This document shows, one piece after another, positions 1 to 10,800 of a DNA stretch of 64,000 bases (the stretch's first letter is position 1; every line of letters starts with the position of its first letter). The position numbers and the translations under genes are program-made. The notes beneath the pieces were generated by a model. That model saw nothing but the letters and a program-made list of their open reading frames with translations, was not told the origin of the DNA and ran no database searches. Source of the DNA: Psychromonas sp. SA13A. GTDB lineage: Bacteria > Pseudomonadota > Gammaproteobacteria > Enterobacterales > Psychromonadaceae. The stretch spans positions 1 to 64,000 of the forward strand of contig NZ_WTKU01000010.1 in the NCBI RefSeq assembly GCF_011378715.1. The letters are read 5' to 3'.

Positions 1-15
1 TTTAAGGAGTGCATA

Positions 16-372
16 GTGGCCCGTATCGCTGGCATTAACGTTCCTGATCATAAGCATGCAGTTATCGCATTAACTGCTATTTTCGGCATTGGCAAGACTC
101 GTTCACAGATTATCTGTGCAGAGTCAGGCATTGCAGAATCTACTAAGCTTAAAGATCTGGATGAAACACAAATCGAAGCTCTTCGTACAGAAGTAGCTAA
201 ATTCGCCGTTGAAGGTGATTTACGTCGTGAAGTATCTATGAGCATCAAGCGTCTAATGGACCTTGGTTGTTACCGTGGACTTCGTCATCGTCGCAGCTTG
301 CCAGTACGTGGTCAGCGTTCTAAAACGAATGCTCGTACCCGTAAAGGTCCGCGTAAAGCAATTAAGAAATAG
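16..372 (+). CDS. rpsM: 30S ribosomal protein S13
   Basis: Small-subunit head protein that contacts 5S/23S RNA and the P-site tRNA. The 118-residue product has the S13 N-terminus ([13 protein letters not shown]), the GIGKTRSQ helix-turn region and the basic C-terminal tail ending in [10 protein letters not shown]. Translation starts at GTG (16-18), seven bases after AAGGAG, the same unusual start codon used by E. coli rpsM. It is followed 11 bases later by rpsK, as in the alpha operon. The operon leader lies outside the window, so the S4 autoregulatory site cannot be inspected. Confidence 0.98.
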   Translation: MARIAGINVPDHKHAVIALTAIFGIGKTRSQIICAESGIAESTKLKDLDETQIEALRTEVAKFAVEGDLRREVSMSIKRLMDLGCYRGLRHRRSLPVRGQRSKTNARTRKGPRKAIKK

Positions 373-383
373 GGTAAGAGATC

Positions 384-773
384 ATGGCTAAAACACCAAC
401 TCGTGCTCGCAAGCGCGTTAAAAAGCAAGTTGCTGATGGTATGGCACATATCCATGCTTCTTTCAACAACACAATCGTAACTATTACAGACCGTCAAGGT
501 AATGCTCTTTCTTGGGCTACTGCAGGTGGTTCTGGTTTCCGTGGTTCTCGTAAATCTACTCCGTTCGCTGCGCAGGTTGCTGCTGAACGTGCTGCTGAAG
601 CAGCAAAAGAGTATGGCCTTAAAAACGTAGAAGTTTTTGTAAATGGACCAGGACCTGGTCGTGAATCTTCGATTCGCGCACTAAACGCGGCGGGTTTCCG
701 TGTAACTAATATTACTGACGTTACACCGATCCCACATAATGGTTGTCGTCCACCAAAGAAACGTCGCGTTTAA
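384..773 (+). CDS. rpsK: 30S ribosomal protein S11
   Basis: Platform protein of the 30S subunit near the mRNA exit. The 129-residue protein shows the S11 signature: [15 protein letters not shown], the [14 protein letters not shown] segment, and the C-terminal [10 protein letters not shown]. Its length equals that of E. coli S11. It is second in the rpsM-rpsK-rpsD-rpoA-rplQ series, all on the plus strand with short gaps. Confidence 0.98.
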   Translation: MAKTPTRARKRVKKQVADGMAHIHASFNNTIVTITDRQGNALSWATAGGSGFRGSRKSTPFAAQVAAERAAEAAKEYGLKNVEVFVNGPGPGRESSIRALNAAGFRVTNITDVTPIPHNGCRPPKKRRV

Positions 774-806
774 TCGCAACTTTCTAAGGTAATTGGAGAA
801 AGAACA

Positions 807-1427
807 ATGGCAAGATATTTAGGTCCTAAGCTTAAGCTTAGCCGTCGTGAAGGAACTGATTTATTCTTAAAATCAGGTGTCCGCGCGATCGATTCTAAGT
901 GTAAAATCGAAAACGCACCAGGTGTACACGGTGCGCGTAAACCACGTCTATCAGACTACGGTTTACAATTACGTGAAAAGCAAAAAGTACGTCGTATGTA
1001 CGGTGTATTAGAAAAGCAATTCCGTAACTACTATAAAGAAGCTGCTCGTTTACAGGGCAACACTGGCGAAAACTTACTTCAACTTCTTGAAGGTCGTTTA
1101 GACAATGTTGTATACCGTATGGGCTTTGGCGCAACACGTGCTGAATCACGTCAACTAGTTAGCCATAAAGCTATTCTAGTGAACGGTAAAGTTGTAAATA
1201 TCCCTTCATTTAACGTTAAACCTAGCGATGTTATCGCAATTCGTGAAAAAGCTAAAAAGCAATCACGTATTGGCGCTGCATTAGAAATCGCTGGTCAACG
1301 TGAAGCCCTTGCTTGGGTTGAAGTTGATACAACGAAGATGGAAGGCGAGTTTAAACGTCAACCTGAACGTTCAGATTTATCTGCTGAGATTAACGAACAG
1401 TTAATCATCGAACTTTACTCTAAGTAA
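807..1427 (+). CDS. rpsD: 30S ribosomal protein S4
   Basis: Primary 16S rRNA binding protein, and by homology the translational repressor of the alpha operon. The 206-residue product starts [19 protein letters not shown] and contains the S4 RNA-binding domain at about 95-155 ([20 protein letters not shown] and the [15 protein letters not shown] stretch). A GGAGAA ribosome-binding site precedes ATG 807. The length matches E. coli S4. Confidence 0.98.
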   Translation: MARYLGPKLKLSRREGTDLFLKSGVRAIDSKCKIENAPGVHGARKPRLSDYGLQLREKQKVRRMYGVLEKQFRNYYKEAARLQGNTGENLLQLLEGRLDNVVYRMGFGATRAESRQLVSHKAILVNGKVVNIPSFNVKPSDVIAIREKAKKQSRIGAALEIAGQREALAWVEVDTTKMEGEFKRQPERSDLSAEINEQLIIELYSK

Positions 1428-1452
1428 AGTTAACTGTTAAGAGAGGGCACAA

Positions 1453-2439
1453 ATGCAGGGTTCTGTAATTGATTTTCTAAAACCAAGATTAGTTGATATC
1501 GAACAAATTTCAACAACTAGAGCAAAAGTGGTTCTTGAGCCGCTTGAACGTGGTTTTGGCCACACTTTAGGTAATGCGCTTCGTCGTATTTTGTTATCGT
1601 CTATGCCTGGCACAGCGGTAACAGAAGTCGAGATTGATGGTGTACAACATGAGTACAGCACCAAAGAAGGCGTACAAGAAGATATCCTAGAGATCCTTCT
1701 TAACCTTAAAGGTCTAGCTGTTAAACTTGAAGGTAAAAATGAAGTTTTAGTTAGTTTAACTAAATCTGGCGCTGGTCCTGTTACTGCAGGCGACATCATT
1801 CATGATGGTGATGTAGAGATAGTCAACCCAGAACATGTGATCTGTAATTTAACGGGCAATGCTGAAATCAGCATGCGTATTAAAATTGAATCAGGTCGCG
1901 GTTATGTTCCAGCTTCATCACGTATTCATAGCGAAGAAGATGAGCGTCCAATTGGTCGTCTATTAGTAGATGCGACTTTCAGTCCTGTTGAGCGTATTGC
2001 TTACAGTGTTGAATCAGCTCGTGTTGAACAACGTACCGATCTAGACAAACTTGTTATCGATATGGAAACTGATGGTACTTTAGAGCCTGAAGAAGCAATT
2101 CGTCGTGCAGCTACAATTTTAGCTGAGCAATTAGACGCATTTGTTGATTTACGCACTACTTACGAAGTACCAGTAGTTGATGCAAAACCTGAGTTTGATC
2201 CAATTCTTTTACGCCCAGTAGATGATTTAGAACTAACTGTTCGTTCTGCTAATTGTTTGAAAGCAGAGTCGATTCACTATATCGGTGATCTAGTACAACG
2301 TACTGAAGTTGAGCTACTTAAAACACCTAACTTAGGTAAGAAGTCTCTAACTGAAATCAAAGATGTACTTGCTTCACGTGGACTGTCACTAGGTATGCGC
2401 CTAGAAAACTGGCCACCAGCAAGTTTAATTGAAGATTAG
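1453..2439 (+). CDS. rpoA: DNA-directed RNA polymerase subunit alpha
   Basis: The alpha subunit dimerises to nucleate RNA polymerase assembly, and its C-terminal domain binds UP elements and activators. The protein has 328 residues, one shorter than E. coli. The N-terminal domain contains the [20 protein letters not shown] motif (about 33-52). A flexible linker at about 235-250 leads to the alpha-CTD with [14 protein letters not shown] and [16 protein letters not shown]. It sits 25 bases after rpsD and 35 before rplQ. Confidence 0.98.
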   Translation: MQGSVIDFLKPRLVDIEQISTTRAKVVLEPLERGFGHTLGNALRRILLSSMPGTAVTEVEIDGVQHEYSTKEGVQEDILEILLNLKGLAVKLEGKNEVLVSLTKSGAGPVTAGDIIHDGDVEIVNPEHVICNLTGNAEISMRIKIESGRGYVPASSRIHSEEDERPIGRLLVDATFSPVERIAYSVESARVEQRTDLDKLVIDMETDGTLEPEEAIRRAATILAEQLDAFVDLRTTYEVPVVDAKPEFDPILLRPVDDLELTVRSANCLKAESIHYIGDLVQRTEVELLKTPNLGKKSLTEIKDVLASRGLSLGMRLENWPPASLIED

Positions 2440-2474
2440 TCTAAAACCGATTTACGAATAATAAGGATTAGGTT

Positions 2475-2855
2475 ATGCGCCATCGTCAAAGTGGACGTCA
2501 ACTTAACCGAAACAGCAGCCACCGTCAGGCTATGTTTCGTAATATGGCAATTTCTATTGCTACGCACGAAGTTATTAAAACTACCGTGCCTAAAGCAAAA
2601 GAATTGCGTCGTGTAATTGAGCCATTAATTACACTAGCTAAAACGGATAGTGTTGCTAACCGTCGTCTAGCTTTTGCTCGTCTTCGTGATGATGCAGTAG
2701 TGGCAAAATTATTTAATGAACTAGGTCCTCGCTACGCGACTCGTCCTGGTGGTTACACTAGTATCATTAAATGTGGTTTCCGTACTGGCGATAAAGCTCC
2801 AATGGCTTACATCCAGTTTGTAGACCGTCCAGTTGTAGCGGACGAAGAAGCGTAA
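2475..2855 (+). CDS. rplQ: 50S ribosomal protein L17
   Basis: Large-subunit protein close to the exit tunnel. The 126-residue sequence has the L17 hallmarks [20 protein letters not shown] and [18 protein letters not shown]. It is the last gene of the alpha operon: a strong hairpin with a T-run follows 19 bases after the stop. The strand and composition of the sequence then change into the defence island. Confidence 0.98.
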   Translation: MRHRQSGRQLNRNSSHRQAMFRNMAISIATHEVIKTTVPKAKELRRVIEPLITLAKTDSVANRRLAFARLRDDAVVAKLFNELGPRYATRPGGYTSIIKCGFRTGDKAPMAYIQFVDRPVVADEEA

Positions 2856-2874
2856 GTTTCTTTATAGTTACATG

Positions 2875-2904
2875 AAAAAAGCCGAACTTATGTTCGGCTT
2901 TTTT
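2875..2904 (+). terminator. Bidirectional intrinsic terminator after rplQ
   Basis: Perfect 7-base stem GCCGAAC/GTTCGGC (2881-2887 with 2892-2898) and a 4-base loop, preceded by A6 and followed by T6. It can terminate the alpha operon on the plus strand. Because of the A-run it can also terminate minus-strand transcripts leaving the C5-methyltransferase gene, which stops at 2964. Confidence 0.9.
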
Positions 2905-2963
2905 GTGTCTTTCAAATGACCGCTCCTAAATTTTTAAAAATAGAAAATGTCAGTAAAACCTAT

Positions 2964-4538
2964 CTATAACTTACAAAGTAACTTAAGTACAACACTTCCA
3001 ATTTGCTGAGCCAAAAAAGGCGGTACTGCATTGCCTACTTGTACATATTGTTGTGTTCTATTTCCTTCAAAAATATAGTTATCAGGAAATGTTTGCAATC
3101 TAGCAGCCTCTCGAACAGTTAAGCTCCGGCATTGTTTAGGATCATAATGAACGAAATAATGACCATCTTTTGATATATGGCTCGTGATAGTTGTAGCATA
3201 TTTATTAGCAGATTGAACACGAAAACGGTCAGCATGGGTACCCGTTTTCCAGTTTTTATGTGCGGGCGCCAAAGCATTTGGGAAATCTTTCGACTTTGGG
3301 GATACCCCATTATTTAATTTTGCATATGCAGAACAAAATGCATAACGCAACAAATCGCCTTCCATGTGACCTCGAGTTTCATGGTTTAAAACACAACCTA
3401 ACTTCTTATCTATCAACCAGCTTTTTAATGGTTCAGGGATTTCAGTCTTCTCTATGTTTGAGTGTTGTGAGCTTTTTCTACTAAGCTCGCTTAAAGGTGC
3501 TAAATCTAAATTAGAGACCTGTTCACTAGAATAATTTTTAACTAATATAGTTTTCAATTGCTTAGCTTGCTTAGCAATGACTTTAGTCCAAGCAGCTGTA
3601 TCGTCAAGTTGTTTAGAGAATCCACTTCTAAGAGGTGGTAAATCACTAAGAATACTCTTTACAGTAACTGAGCCATCGGTTGGTTTGATGGTATCAGGAA
3701 CAATATTTATATCCTCTCTAACCCCTATCAAAATAACTCGATGACGAGCTTGAGGAATACCATAACGTTCAGCACGAATAAGAAAATCAGCAGAATCTTT
3801 ATACTGTGGATTGTTTTTATTTTCAGCATCAACGACAAGAGAATATATTTTATAATTGGGTACATTCTTGATGTTTGTAACTCGCCCTGGTTTTCTTAAG
3901 TCCTTAAGAATCTGAGGAAACATGATTTTGCCATTCAATTTAGCAGAAAGGATGCCCCTAACATTTTCCATTATAAAAACGTTTGGTTGAGCAATAGAGA
4001 GAACTTTTAAATACTCCATGTATAAAAAGTTTCGGTGATCTTTTTCTGCTTTATAGTCTTGAATACCTGCATTTCGAGATCTACCTGCTAAAGAGTATGC
4101 TTGGCAAGGAGGACCACCAATAAGCACCTTAGGTCCTTGGTGTTTTTTTATAAGCTGATGAATACGTTTGTGTATAAGTTCGTTATCATCTCCTAAAGCT
4201 CTTGGCTCTTGAAGAGTTTCTTCAATAGCTTCTTTAGCTTCTTTAGGATGTTTATCAAAAAGTTCCGCTCTAGAAATATCACCTCTAACATATTGGTAAT
4301 AGTTAGCTAAGCCACCTTTGCATTCTTTTATTTTACGATAGAGTGCTCTTGTCGTTAGCGTTTTATGAGCAGACGGCTCTTTTTCGACAGAGACGCCAAT
4401 TTGAAAAGGTTTATTACCATTATCATCTACACATGAGGATATGCCTTCACCCAACCCACCGGGTCCAGCAAACAAATCGATTACAAGAACTTCACCAGTT
4501 TCCACTATTAATCTACTATCAATAAAAATGACTGGCAA
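2964..4538 (-). CDS. DNA (cytosine-5) methyltransferase
   Basis: Modification enzyme that transfers methyl from S-adenosylmethionine to carbon 5 of cytosine in a target site. All core motifs are visible: motif I DLFAGPGGLGEGI (21-33), motif IV GGPPCQAYSL with catalytic Cys145, motif VI MENVRG (190-195), motif VIII QARHRVILIG, and motifs IX-X (VREAARLQTFPD and VQVGNAVPP) at the C-terminus. At 524 residues it is larger than most monospecific enzymes because of an extra segment before the target-recognition region. The start is uncertain: the longest frame begins at TTG 4538, and a GTG at 4505 would give METGEVLVIDLF. It lies 440 bases downstream of the AIPR gene on the same strand, so it may have its own promoter. 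It is inferred to be the protective methylase of the island. Confidence 0.93.
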   Translation of the reverse strand: MPVIFIDSRLIVETGEVLVIDLFAGPGGLGEGISSCVDDNGNKPFQIGVSVEKEPSAHKTLTTRALYRKIKECKGGLANYYQYVRGDISRAELFDKHPKEAKEAIEETLQEPRALGDDNELIHKRIHQLIKKHQGPKVLIGGPPCQAYSLAGRSRNAGIQDYKAEKDHRNFLYMEYLKVLSIAQPNVFIMENVRGILSAKLNGKIMFPQILKDLRKPGRVTNIKNVPNYKIYSLVVDAENKNNPQYKDSADFLIRAERYGIPQARHRVILIGVREDINIVPDTIKPTDGSVTVKSILSDLPPLRSGFSKQLDDTAAWTKVIAKQAKQLKTILVKNYSSEQVSNLDLAPLSELSRKSSQHSNIEKTEIPEPLKSWLIDKKLGCVLNHETRGHMEGDLLRYAFCSAYAKLNNGVSPKSKDFPNALAPAHKNWKTGTHADRFRVQSANKYATTITSHISKDGHYFVHYDPKQCRSLTVREAARLQTFPDNYIFEGNRTQQYVQVGNAVPPFLAQQIGSVVLKLLCKL

Positions 4539-4978
4539 TCATACCAGGCTTATTGTTATGGGCAACAAGTTTATAACTGCTTTAAGTTATTTAATTCAAT
4601 TGGGGTTAAATTAGAGGATTTTTCATCAATAGTTTTTGGGGGAAATATAGAATAGCCCCGAAATAACATAACTAGTCATATATGAAAAGATTGGCATTAC
4701 TGCATTCAATCTAATCTAATTCAAATACGAATATACACTTTTCCAGGAAATTTTTTTCAAAAAGCGTTAACAATTCAATATATAAAAATTTGAAAATACT
4801 GTCCTCTTTTTCTACTAATTCAAGTTATGCACTTATAATCTGAATCCAAGATACTTATTACAGCTAATAAAGCTCTAAATATATTAGTGTAAACAACAAT
4901 TATTAACTGAAAATTACTTTTGTAAATACCATTCTAAGTAATTGTTGTTTTACTCTGGTTATTTTAAATTTGAAGAGT
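4539..4978. other. 440-base gap inside the defence island
   Basis: Very AT-rich stretch separating the C5-methyltransferase from the AIPR gene. I see no open frame of useful length and no clear hairpin terminator. It most likely carries the promoter of the methyltransferase, which would let modification be expressed separately from the nuclease genes. No confident -35/-10 pair could be picked. Confidence 0.4.
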
Positions 4979-6853
4979 TTATTTTTTAGTGTATTTAAAT
5001 ATGATTTCTTGATTATTTACTTTAGAGTAAAACTCACCTATCTCTTTCGAATTAACGACACTCTCCCATAACTCTAATTTTTTTGAGTACTCCCCAAGGT
5101 CATCACTTTTTGAGTACTTCTTTATCAAGTCATTAATCAAATTGAGCAAGGTCCCAAAAAAGCTATCTAAATCATCGGGTAATGCTTGAAGATTCCAAAT
5201 AGAACTAAAGTCAAAATTATTTTCAGAAAATTGACTGTACAAAGTCGCTATTGCGTAAGGAACAGTTGCAGCTCTTATTTGTCCTATAGCATAAGGGCCT
5301 TGACCATAAATTTTCTCAAGCCTCCTAAACATAATTATTTTCGCTATCAGCTCCTCATAAAATTCACGATCAATTGTGAGAGAAGAGGTTGACTCATTTC
5401 CATTCAACGATTCCATTAGTTGTCTGAATATCTTTTCACCGCCTTTCTTAACTAAGTACGGAGATGCCCCCCAAGAACAATAACATTTAGCAAGTTGCTC
5501 TTTAGAGAACCTCATAGCAGGAGGAAAGTCTTTTTTAATTTGAGTAGCCTTTGAGCCAGCTAATTTGACCTTAGTATTAAAATCGCCCTTAACTCGATCA
5601 AAGAACCATTTTCTTCTTGTCGGTGTAGTAACACTTTCACTTAATTGCTTTATTGCTACCAACTGTGGGCTTCTCGAACGAATATCTACATTCGACACCC
5701 TAGATTGAGTATTAGAAAACCGACTAATTTTTGAAACAAGATCGTCTAAGTCATTAGGCTTATTTTGATTTATGACATTTATTTTTGCCATAACCATAAC
5801 TTTACTAATATCAATACCTTCTTTGCGCGAGAAATAAATTGAAGCAGTCGTCTGGCCACCATTAACTATTTGCAAATCAGTAAGTGATTCAATCACTATC
5901 CTTCCTTTATCTTTTTTATCGGTAGTAAGTTTAATATCAGATGCAGTAATAGTTAAACCATTATTGTAAGCAATAAACTTTTCAGGCTCTTCTCGAATAG
6001 TATCTCTTATCCCTTTATTTGCTCCTTTAAACTGAAGAAAAGAACGAACATTCTTTTCTAACATACGAGTACTGTAATGCATATAGAGATCAGCCAATAT
6101 TTCTGCATCAAAAACACAAAGATATGAAGAAAAGTGATCTTGTTTTGAAGCTGGTATTACCTCAATAGTCCTATTAAATGTTTTCTTAAACTCAATATGT
6201 AGAGGCCTTACTCCGCCTCTAGAGTCCTCAGTTTCTTTGATGAAGTTTAAATCTATCAGGTTAAATAAAATTAAAAATTCTTTCTCAATTTTGTCCTCAC
6301 CATTATTAACTTTTACAGTATATTTATTTTCGGGAAAATACATTCTTTTGGTTTCAACTTTATTTCCTTTCCAAGATACAGTAGCTGTTAGGGATATGAG
6401 AAATATTTCAATAACATCAAAATCTTTAATTCCATCAGTACTCGCTATTTTATTCGAGAGTCCTTTAGCTGGATCAGAATCTTGCATATTATCATTTAAT
6501 TTTTTAGTAATACTGCGCTGAAAAAACCGAAGGCCGCGTTTAAACTGACTTTCATAAATAGATCGATTAGAGTTCAATAACTCATTAGTATCCTTTTCAT
6601 AGATAGTTCTATCATCAATTATGTATAATTGTAATCGCTCCCCTGATTCATTAACTGTATAACCACTAAGTTTAATGTTTTCTTTTTCATCAACGAAATA
6701 ACACTCAGTAATGTCATCTGAATCAGTCATTTTTTCTTGAAAAGTGTATCCAGCTATTTCAGACAACAATTTCGAATCACTATGAAAATCATCCTCATCT
6801 TTGCAATCATTTAGCAAGTTATCTCTAACTTGAAATAATTCATCAACTAACAC
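4979..6853 (-). CDS. AIPR-family abortive-infection phage resistance protein
   Basis: The 624-residue protein carries the AIPR core. The signature run is LEKNVRSFLQFKGANKGIRD (about 265-285), then FIAYNNGLTITASDI and DLQIVNGGQTTASIYFSRK. The AIPR family was named for proteins in abortive-infection phage resistance and recurs in restriction-type operons; its biochemical activity is not settled. The start at 6853 overlaps the end of the upstream PD-(D/E)XK gene by 11 bases, which indicates translational coupling. It is the last gene of the five-gene run. The very low GC content is shared with the three genes before it. Confidence 0.9.
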   Translation of the reverse strand: MLVDELFQVRDNLLNDCKDEDDFHSDSKLLSEIAGYTFQEKMTDSDDITECYFVDEKENIKLSGYTVNESGERLQLYIIDDRTIYEKDTNELLNSNRSIYESQFKRGLRFFQRSITKKLNDNMQDSDPAKGLSNKIASTDGIKDFDVIEIFLISLTATVSWKGNKVETKRMYFPENKYTVKVNNGEDKIEKEFLILFNLIDLNFIKETEDSRGGVRPLHIEFKKTFNRTIEVIPASKQDHFSSYLCVFDAEILADLYMHYSTRMLEKNVRSFLQFKGANKGIRDTIREEPEKFIAYNNGLTITASDIKLTTDKKDKGRIVIESLTDLQIVNGGQTTASIYFSRKEGIDISKVMVMAKINVINQNKPNDLDDLVSKISRFSNTQSRVSNVDIRSRSPQLVAIKQLSESVTTPTRRKWFFDRVKGDFNTKVKLAGSKATQIKKDFPPAMRFSKEQLAKCYCSWGASPYLVKKGGEKIFRQLMESLNGNESTSSLTIDREFYEELIAKIIMFRRLEKIYGQGPYAIGQIRAATVPYAIATLYSQFSENNFDFSSIWNLQALPDDLDSFFGTLLNLINDLIKKYSKSDDLGEYSKKLELWESVVNSKEIGEFYSKVNNQEIIFKYTKK

Positions 6854-7802
6854 AGTAACTCCTTTCTATTTCAAACTCAGATATTTGTTCTAAATTTAAA
6901 TTATATTTTAATTTGGATATTGCTTTTGGAAGCTCTTTAGAAGTTAGCTTCGGAAAGTTATCTATTTGGGTATTAAATTGTCTATCTGAAATGACTGTAA
7001 ATTTAAAGTTATTATAAATAGAAACATTTTGTGAGGTTAACTCAAGCTCAGAAAGAGCTTTATAAAACAAAGAATAATCACCATGGAAATCTACAATACT
7101 CTGCCGTATTTTTTCAACTTTATTCTTTAATGTTTGTCCTGTTAAATAATCATCATTTAGTGATATTACTGAAATTATCAATCCTTTATCAGGGTGATTT
7201 TCAAGCTGCTGTTCGCTTGTAATAGATATCGTATTCTTAGAAGATTGTATTGCTTTAACTTCAATATCTACTGTACTAAATGCAAAATCATGAGGTTCTT
7301 TATATGGCCCCCTCCATGATGATAAAAGAGTGTCAATGTTATCGACATTATTTTTAATAAGTTGATGTAGTACATGCAATTCACCAAATAGCCCTTGTAC
7401 TTCATTTTTCGTCATTTTTGAGTGATTATTATCTTCAAAGAATTCACTCCATTTTAAGAAGGTAGTTATAAATAACTGAACAATTATTTTATCTTCATTT
7501 TTATCGTGAATTTCCTTATAAATAGAATGAATTAAATCATCAAATAAATTTGAAAACATTAAGTCTTTTAAAGTTAATACGATCGCATTTTGTGATTTAA
7601 CAAACTTTAGAGACAGATGTAATTTATCAATTTCTTTTATGTCAGCACTAAATCTTTTCGATAAATATAAAATTAGACATCTTTGTTTTTTGTTAGTAAT
7701 TCCATAATCTAACTCAGGTAAGCATGAAGTGGAAATTCTCTTTCCTGACACGAATGAATGCCCATCATTGTCAATATTCTCCCAGCTTAGTAAATAATCC
7801 AT
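6843..7802 (-). CDS. PD-(D/E)XK nuclease-like protein (DUF4420 type)
   Basis: The 319-residue protein has a restriction-endonuclease-fold signature. It reads GLFGELHVLHQLI (conserved Glu), SWRGP, HDFAF (Asp of the PD motif) and then DIEVKAIQSS (the ExK motif), at about 135-195. This matches the PD-(D/E)XK members found beside Z1 and GHKL ATPase genes. It is the likely DNA-cleaving subunit. It starts 7 bases after the Z1 gene ends and overlaps the AIPR gene by 11 bases. The assignment to DUF4420 is from memory of the motif spacing; the nuclease fold itself is better supported than the exact family. Confidence 0.82.
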   Translation of the reverse strand: MDYLLSWENIDNDGHSFVSGKRISTSCLPELDYGITNKKQRCLILYLSKRFSADIKEIDKLHLSLKFVKSQNAIVLTLKDLMFSNLFDDLIHSIYKEIHDKNEDKIIVQLFITTFLKWSEFFEDNNHSKMTKNEVQGLFGELHVLHQLIKNNVDNIDTLLSSWRGPYKEPHDFAFSTVDIEVKAIQSSKNTISITSEQQLENHPDKGLIISVISLNDDYLTGQTLKNKVEKIRQSIVDFHGDYSLFYKALSELELTSQNVSIYNNFKFTVISDRQFNTQIDNFPKLTSKELPKAISKLKYNLNLEQISEFEIERSYCVS

Positions 7803-7809
7803 CCTTTGC

Positions 7810-10800
7810 CTACTCCATTAAGAAATCGATATCATTTTCATCTTCACCACCGCCAATATCTACATTTTCAATATCTTTAAATTGAGCGAATGTATTACCA
7901 ATATCTTTTGATATTTTTGGTATTCCTATGGCATAACCAATTAAAGGAACTCCTTCAGTTAGAGTACTTTTCAAATCACTCAACTTTGAAATATTTTCTT
8001 TACCTTTATCTTTTGCTTTATTCGCGGTAAATATTTTTTGACTATCTATGAGGTAAATAACAAGTAATCCTTCATTTTCACTCATTGCATTGCGATAAAC
8101 CTTTTCAGAAAAGCCCTTGCGCTTAATGCTTGCCTTTTTTTGTTCTAGAAGTTCTTGAGTCCAGCTAGGGTTTTCACTTTTCCAATGATCTAATTTGTCA
8201 TTAATAAATTTTGTTTCTGCTTCATCTATTTGAGTTATAGAAAGCCGTAACTTCATGTCATTTTTACTAATTATATTTCTAGTTGCACCACCAGCGACAA
8301 ATACATGCTCATTTTCAAATGAATCTCTATACTGTGTGGCTTGAGATGAAGGACCGGACCTAACGTTAGTACTAAGGTTTTCATCTAAACCGAAAGCTTT
8401 TGTTAAAACATCATGCCCCTCTCCACCAGTCTTTATTGCCACTGTCCACTTATTTAACTGTGCGTTTTTTTGTCCATTACATTTTTTAATAAAGTCTATT
8501 TCACTTTTGAAATATTCCTCTTCTGAGGTTTCATCAATATTAAAAGAGTTTTTCATTCTTAAAACGTCAAAGACTATCGTTGGCGAAGCATTGAGTGTTA
8601 CATATTCAAGTTTATTAGACTTAGGGTTTCTTTTATATTCAAATGAATCTTGATACTTGTTAATAAATTGCGTCAAATCCCCCCAAGCTGAATTAAGTCG
8701 TTTATTTTCAATTTTAAATTGAGTAGTTTGAATTAAGTGATCGGAATATGACCATTTCACATCTTTAGAGTTTTTCAACATACTAGGTCGTGTTATTTTT
8801 ATAACTTTAGGGTTATTCAGCACTCTCAAGCCATAATCATATGGTTTTACATGTGGATCTCTATTCATATCAATGAAACGTTGCTCTAAATCTTCCACAA
8901 TAAGTGATGTTTGATTAAATTTATCCAAGCATTTTGCCGTAGTAAAAAGCTTACAACAATCAATGTAGCCCGGCCTATAACCAAACCATCGGCCCATTTG
9001 TAGTAATGTATCAGCGTAATTAGTTTCTCTTAAAAAGTAATTGATCGTTAATCCTTCTAAAGTAAACCCCCTAGAAAGACGATTTCCACCAACTGCAATG
9101 TATTTTTTTTCAATGCCTGACTTCTTACTAGGGTAAACTAATTTATCACCTGTTTCGCTATTGATAGCTTTCACTTCTATATCACTAACGGCTTTAAACA
9201 ATAAACCTTTAATCTCTTCAAAAGTCCTAACTGATAAGTAGTTATCTATATATTCGGAAGGCAGTTCGGATTTAATATTTTCTATAATATATGCGTAGTA
9301 TTGGTCCCATTTATTCTCAAAAGTTGAATATATAGTTTCTGCTGAGTGCTTATTTTCAATTTCTAATCTTGCTTTTATATTTTTAATGTATTTATCAAGT
9401 AACTCCTTAGTTCTCCCTTGCCAACTAGTAAACAACGACACATGGATTAGCATAGTATTATGTGGTTGATAGAATGGTGAATAAACTAGCTCTTTCCTTC
9501 TGGAAGCTCTAATAGCACAAGAGATAATAAAACACATAACTGCATCTTCTAAACTCTGGGGTAGTTTTTGGGGGTAATCATCAGTTTTCTGGGCAGATCT
9601 AGTGCCTTTACCTTTTGAAGAGGTAGGTAGTTCAGTTTCTTTATCAAATCTAGTAGGAAAGTCATCAAGGTGATCATTTACTGGCTTAGGTAAAAGAGAT
9701 ATGACCTTATTCTCCTCACTATGCTGAGTTGCAAAAAAGTTCTTTGCTCCAAGGTACTGATTGGATGGAGTCAATAACTCAATAAAATCATCTGGGAATA
9801 AATTTCCGACAACAGGAAATTCATATTCAACTTTTCGATTAGTAAATTTAAAGTTATCTTCTGGTTCTTCATTTCTGTCTTGAAGTACATTAGCAAATGG
9901 CGTTGCTGTATAGCCTAAATATACCTTTTTATTAAACATGCACAGAATAGCTCTAATACGGGCATTCACTTCAGTTGCAAACTTAGCGCCTTTGGAACCA
10001 TAATTATTTAAAGAGGCATTATCTGCTTCATCGTCAATAATTAATAAGGGAATATCCAGTTTCCCACTACCTCCTTCGGCTATATTTTTATCAAGGAATA
10101 TTAATAAATTGGCCAACACAGCAGTATTTTTTTTACATACTAAAACATTAGTTTGTTGATTTAAATTGAACCTAGCATCTCTCATATTTACATCAAAATC
10201 GCTATCGACAGAAGTAGGTACGTTTATTTGTTTGACTTCGGGATGATCTTCTTCATCACCAAAGGTTTTCACTTTAGCTACACCAAGCCTCTTTCCATTT
10301 TCGTAGAACCCTACTACATCCTCATGAAGTCTACGTTGCGTTTGCACACGTAAATCTTCCATAATCCCAGATAAAACAATTATTAAACGATATCCCATAT
10401 CAATGGCGCTATTAAGAACTCCATTAAAGTTTTCCGTTTTACCTGATTGCACATTACCTACAACAAGTCCTTTTCTAAAAAAACTCTCTTCTTTCGGATT
10501 ACCGAATTTTTTTATTATCTTTAAGCTAGAACTAGCTGTACTATTAACTTCTCCTTCGGTTCTTCCTTTATCTTTCAAATAGGTTAAATATCTTGTTCTA
10601 TAAGTCGTATTATCCTCTTTAAACCACCCAAACTTTTCTTGTACTTCATTTGTCACCCATGAATCGTTCTTATCATCTTCGATCATGTAGCTTTTATTTA
10701 TATCTCTATAATTTCTATGTTTGAATTGATTTAGTGCGTGTGGATATATTTCATCGAAAGATCCCTGAGATAAAGGCGGGTAATCGTGTAACTCAATAGA

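Noticed and set aside
895-1149. Minus-strand frame over rpsD
   Set aside because: A shadow of the S4 coding sequence, with no start signal and no family.
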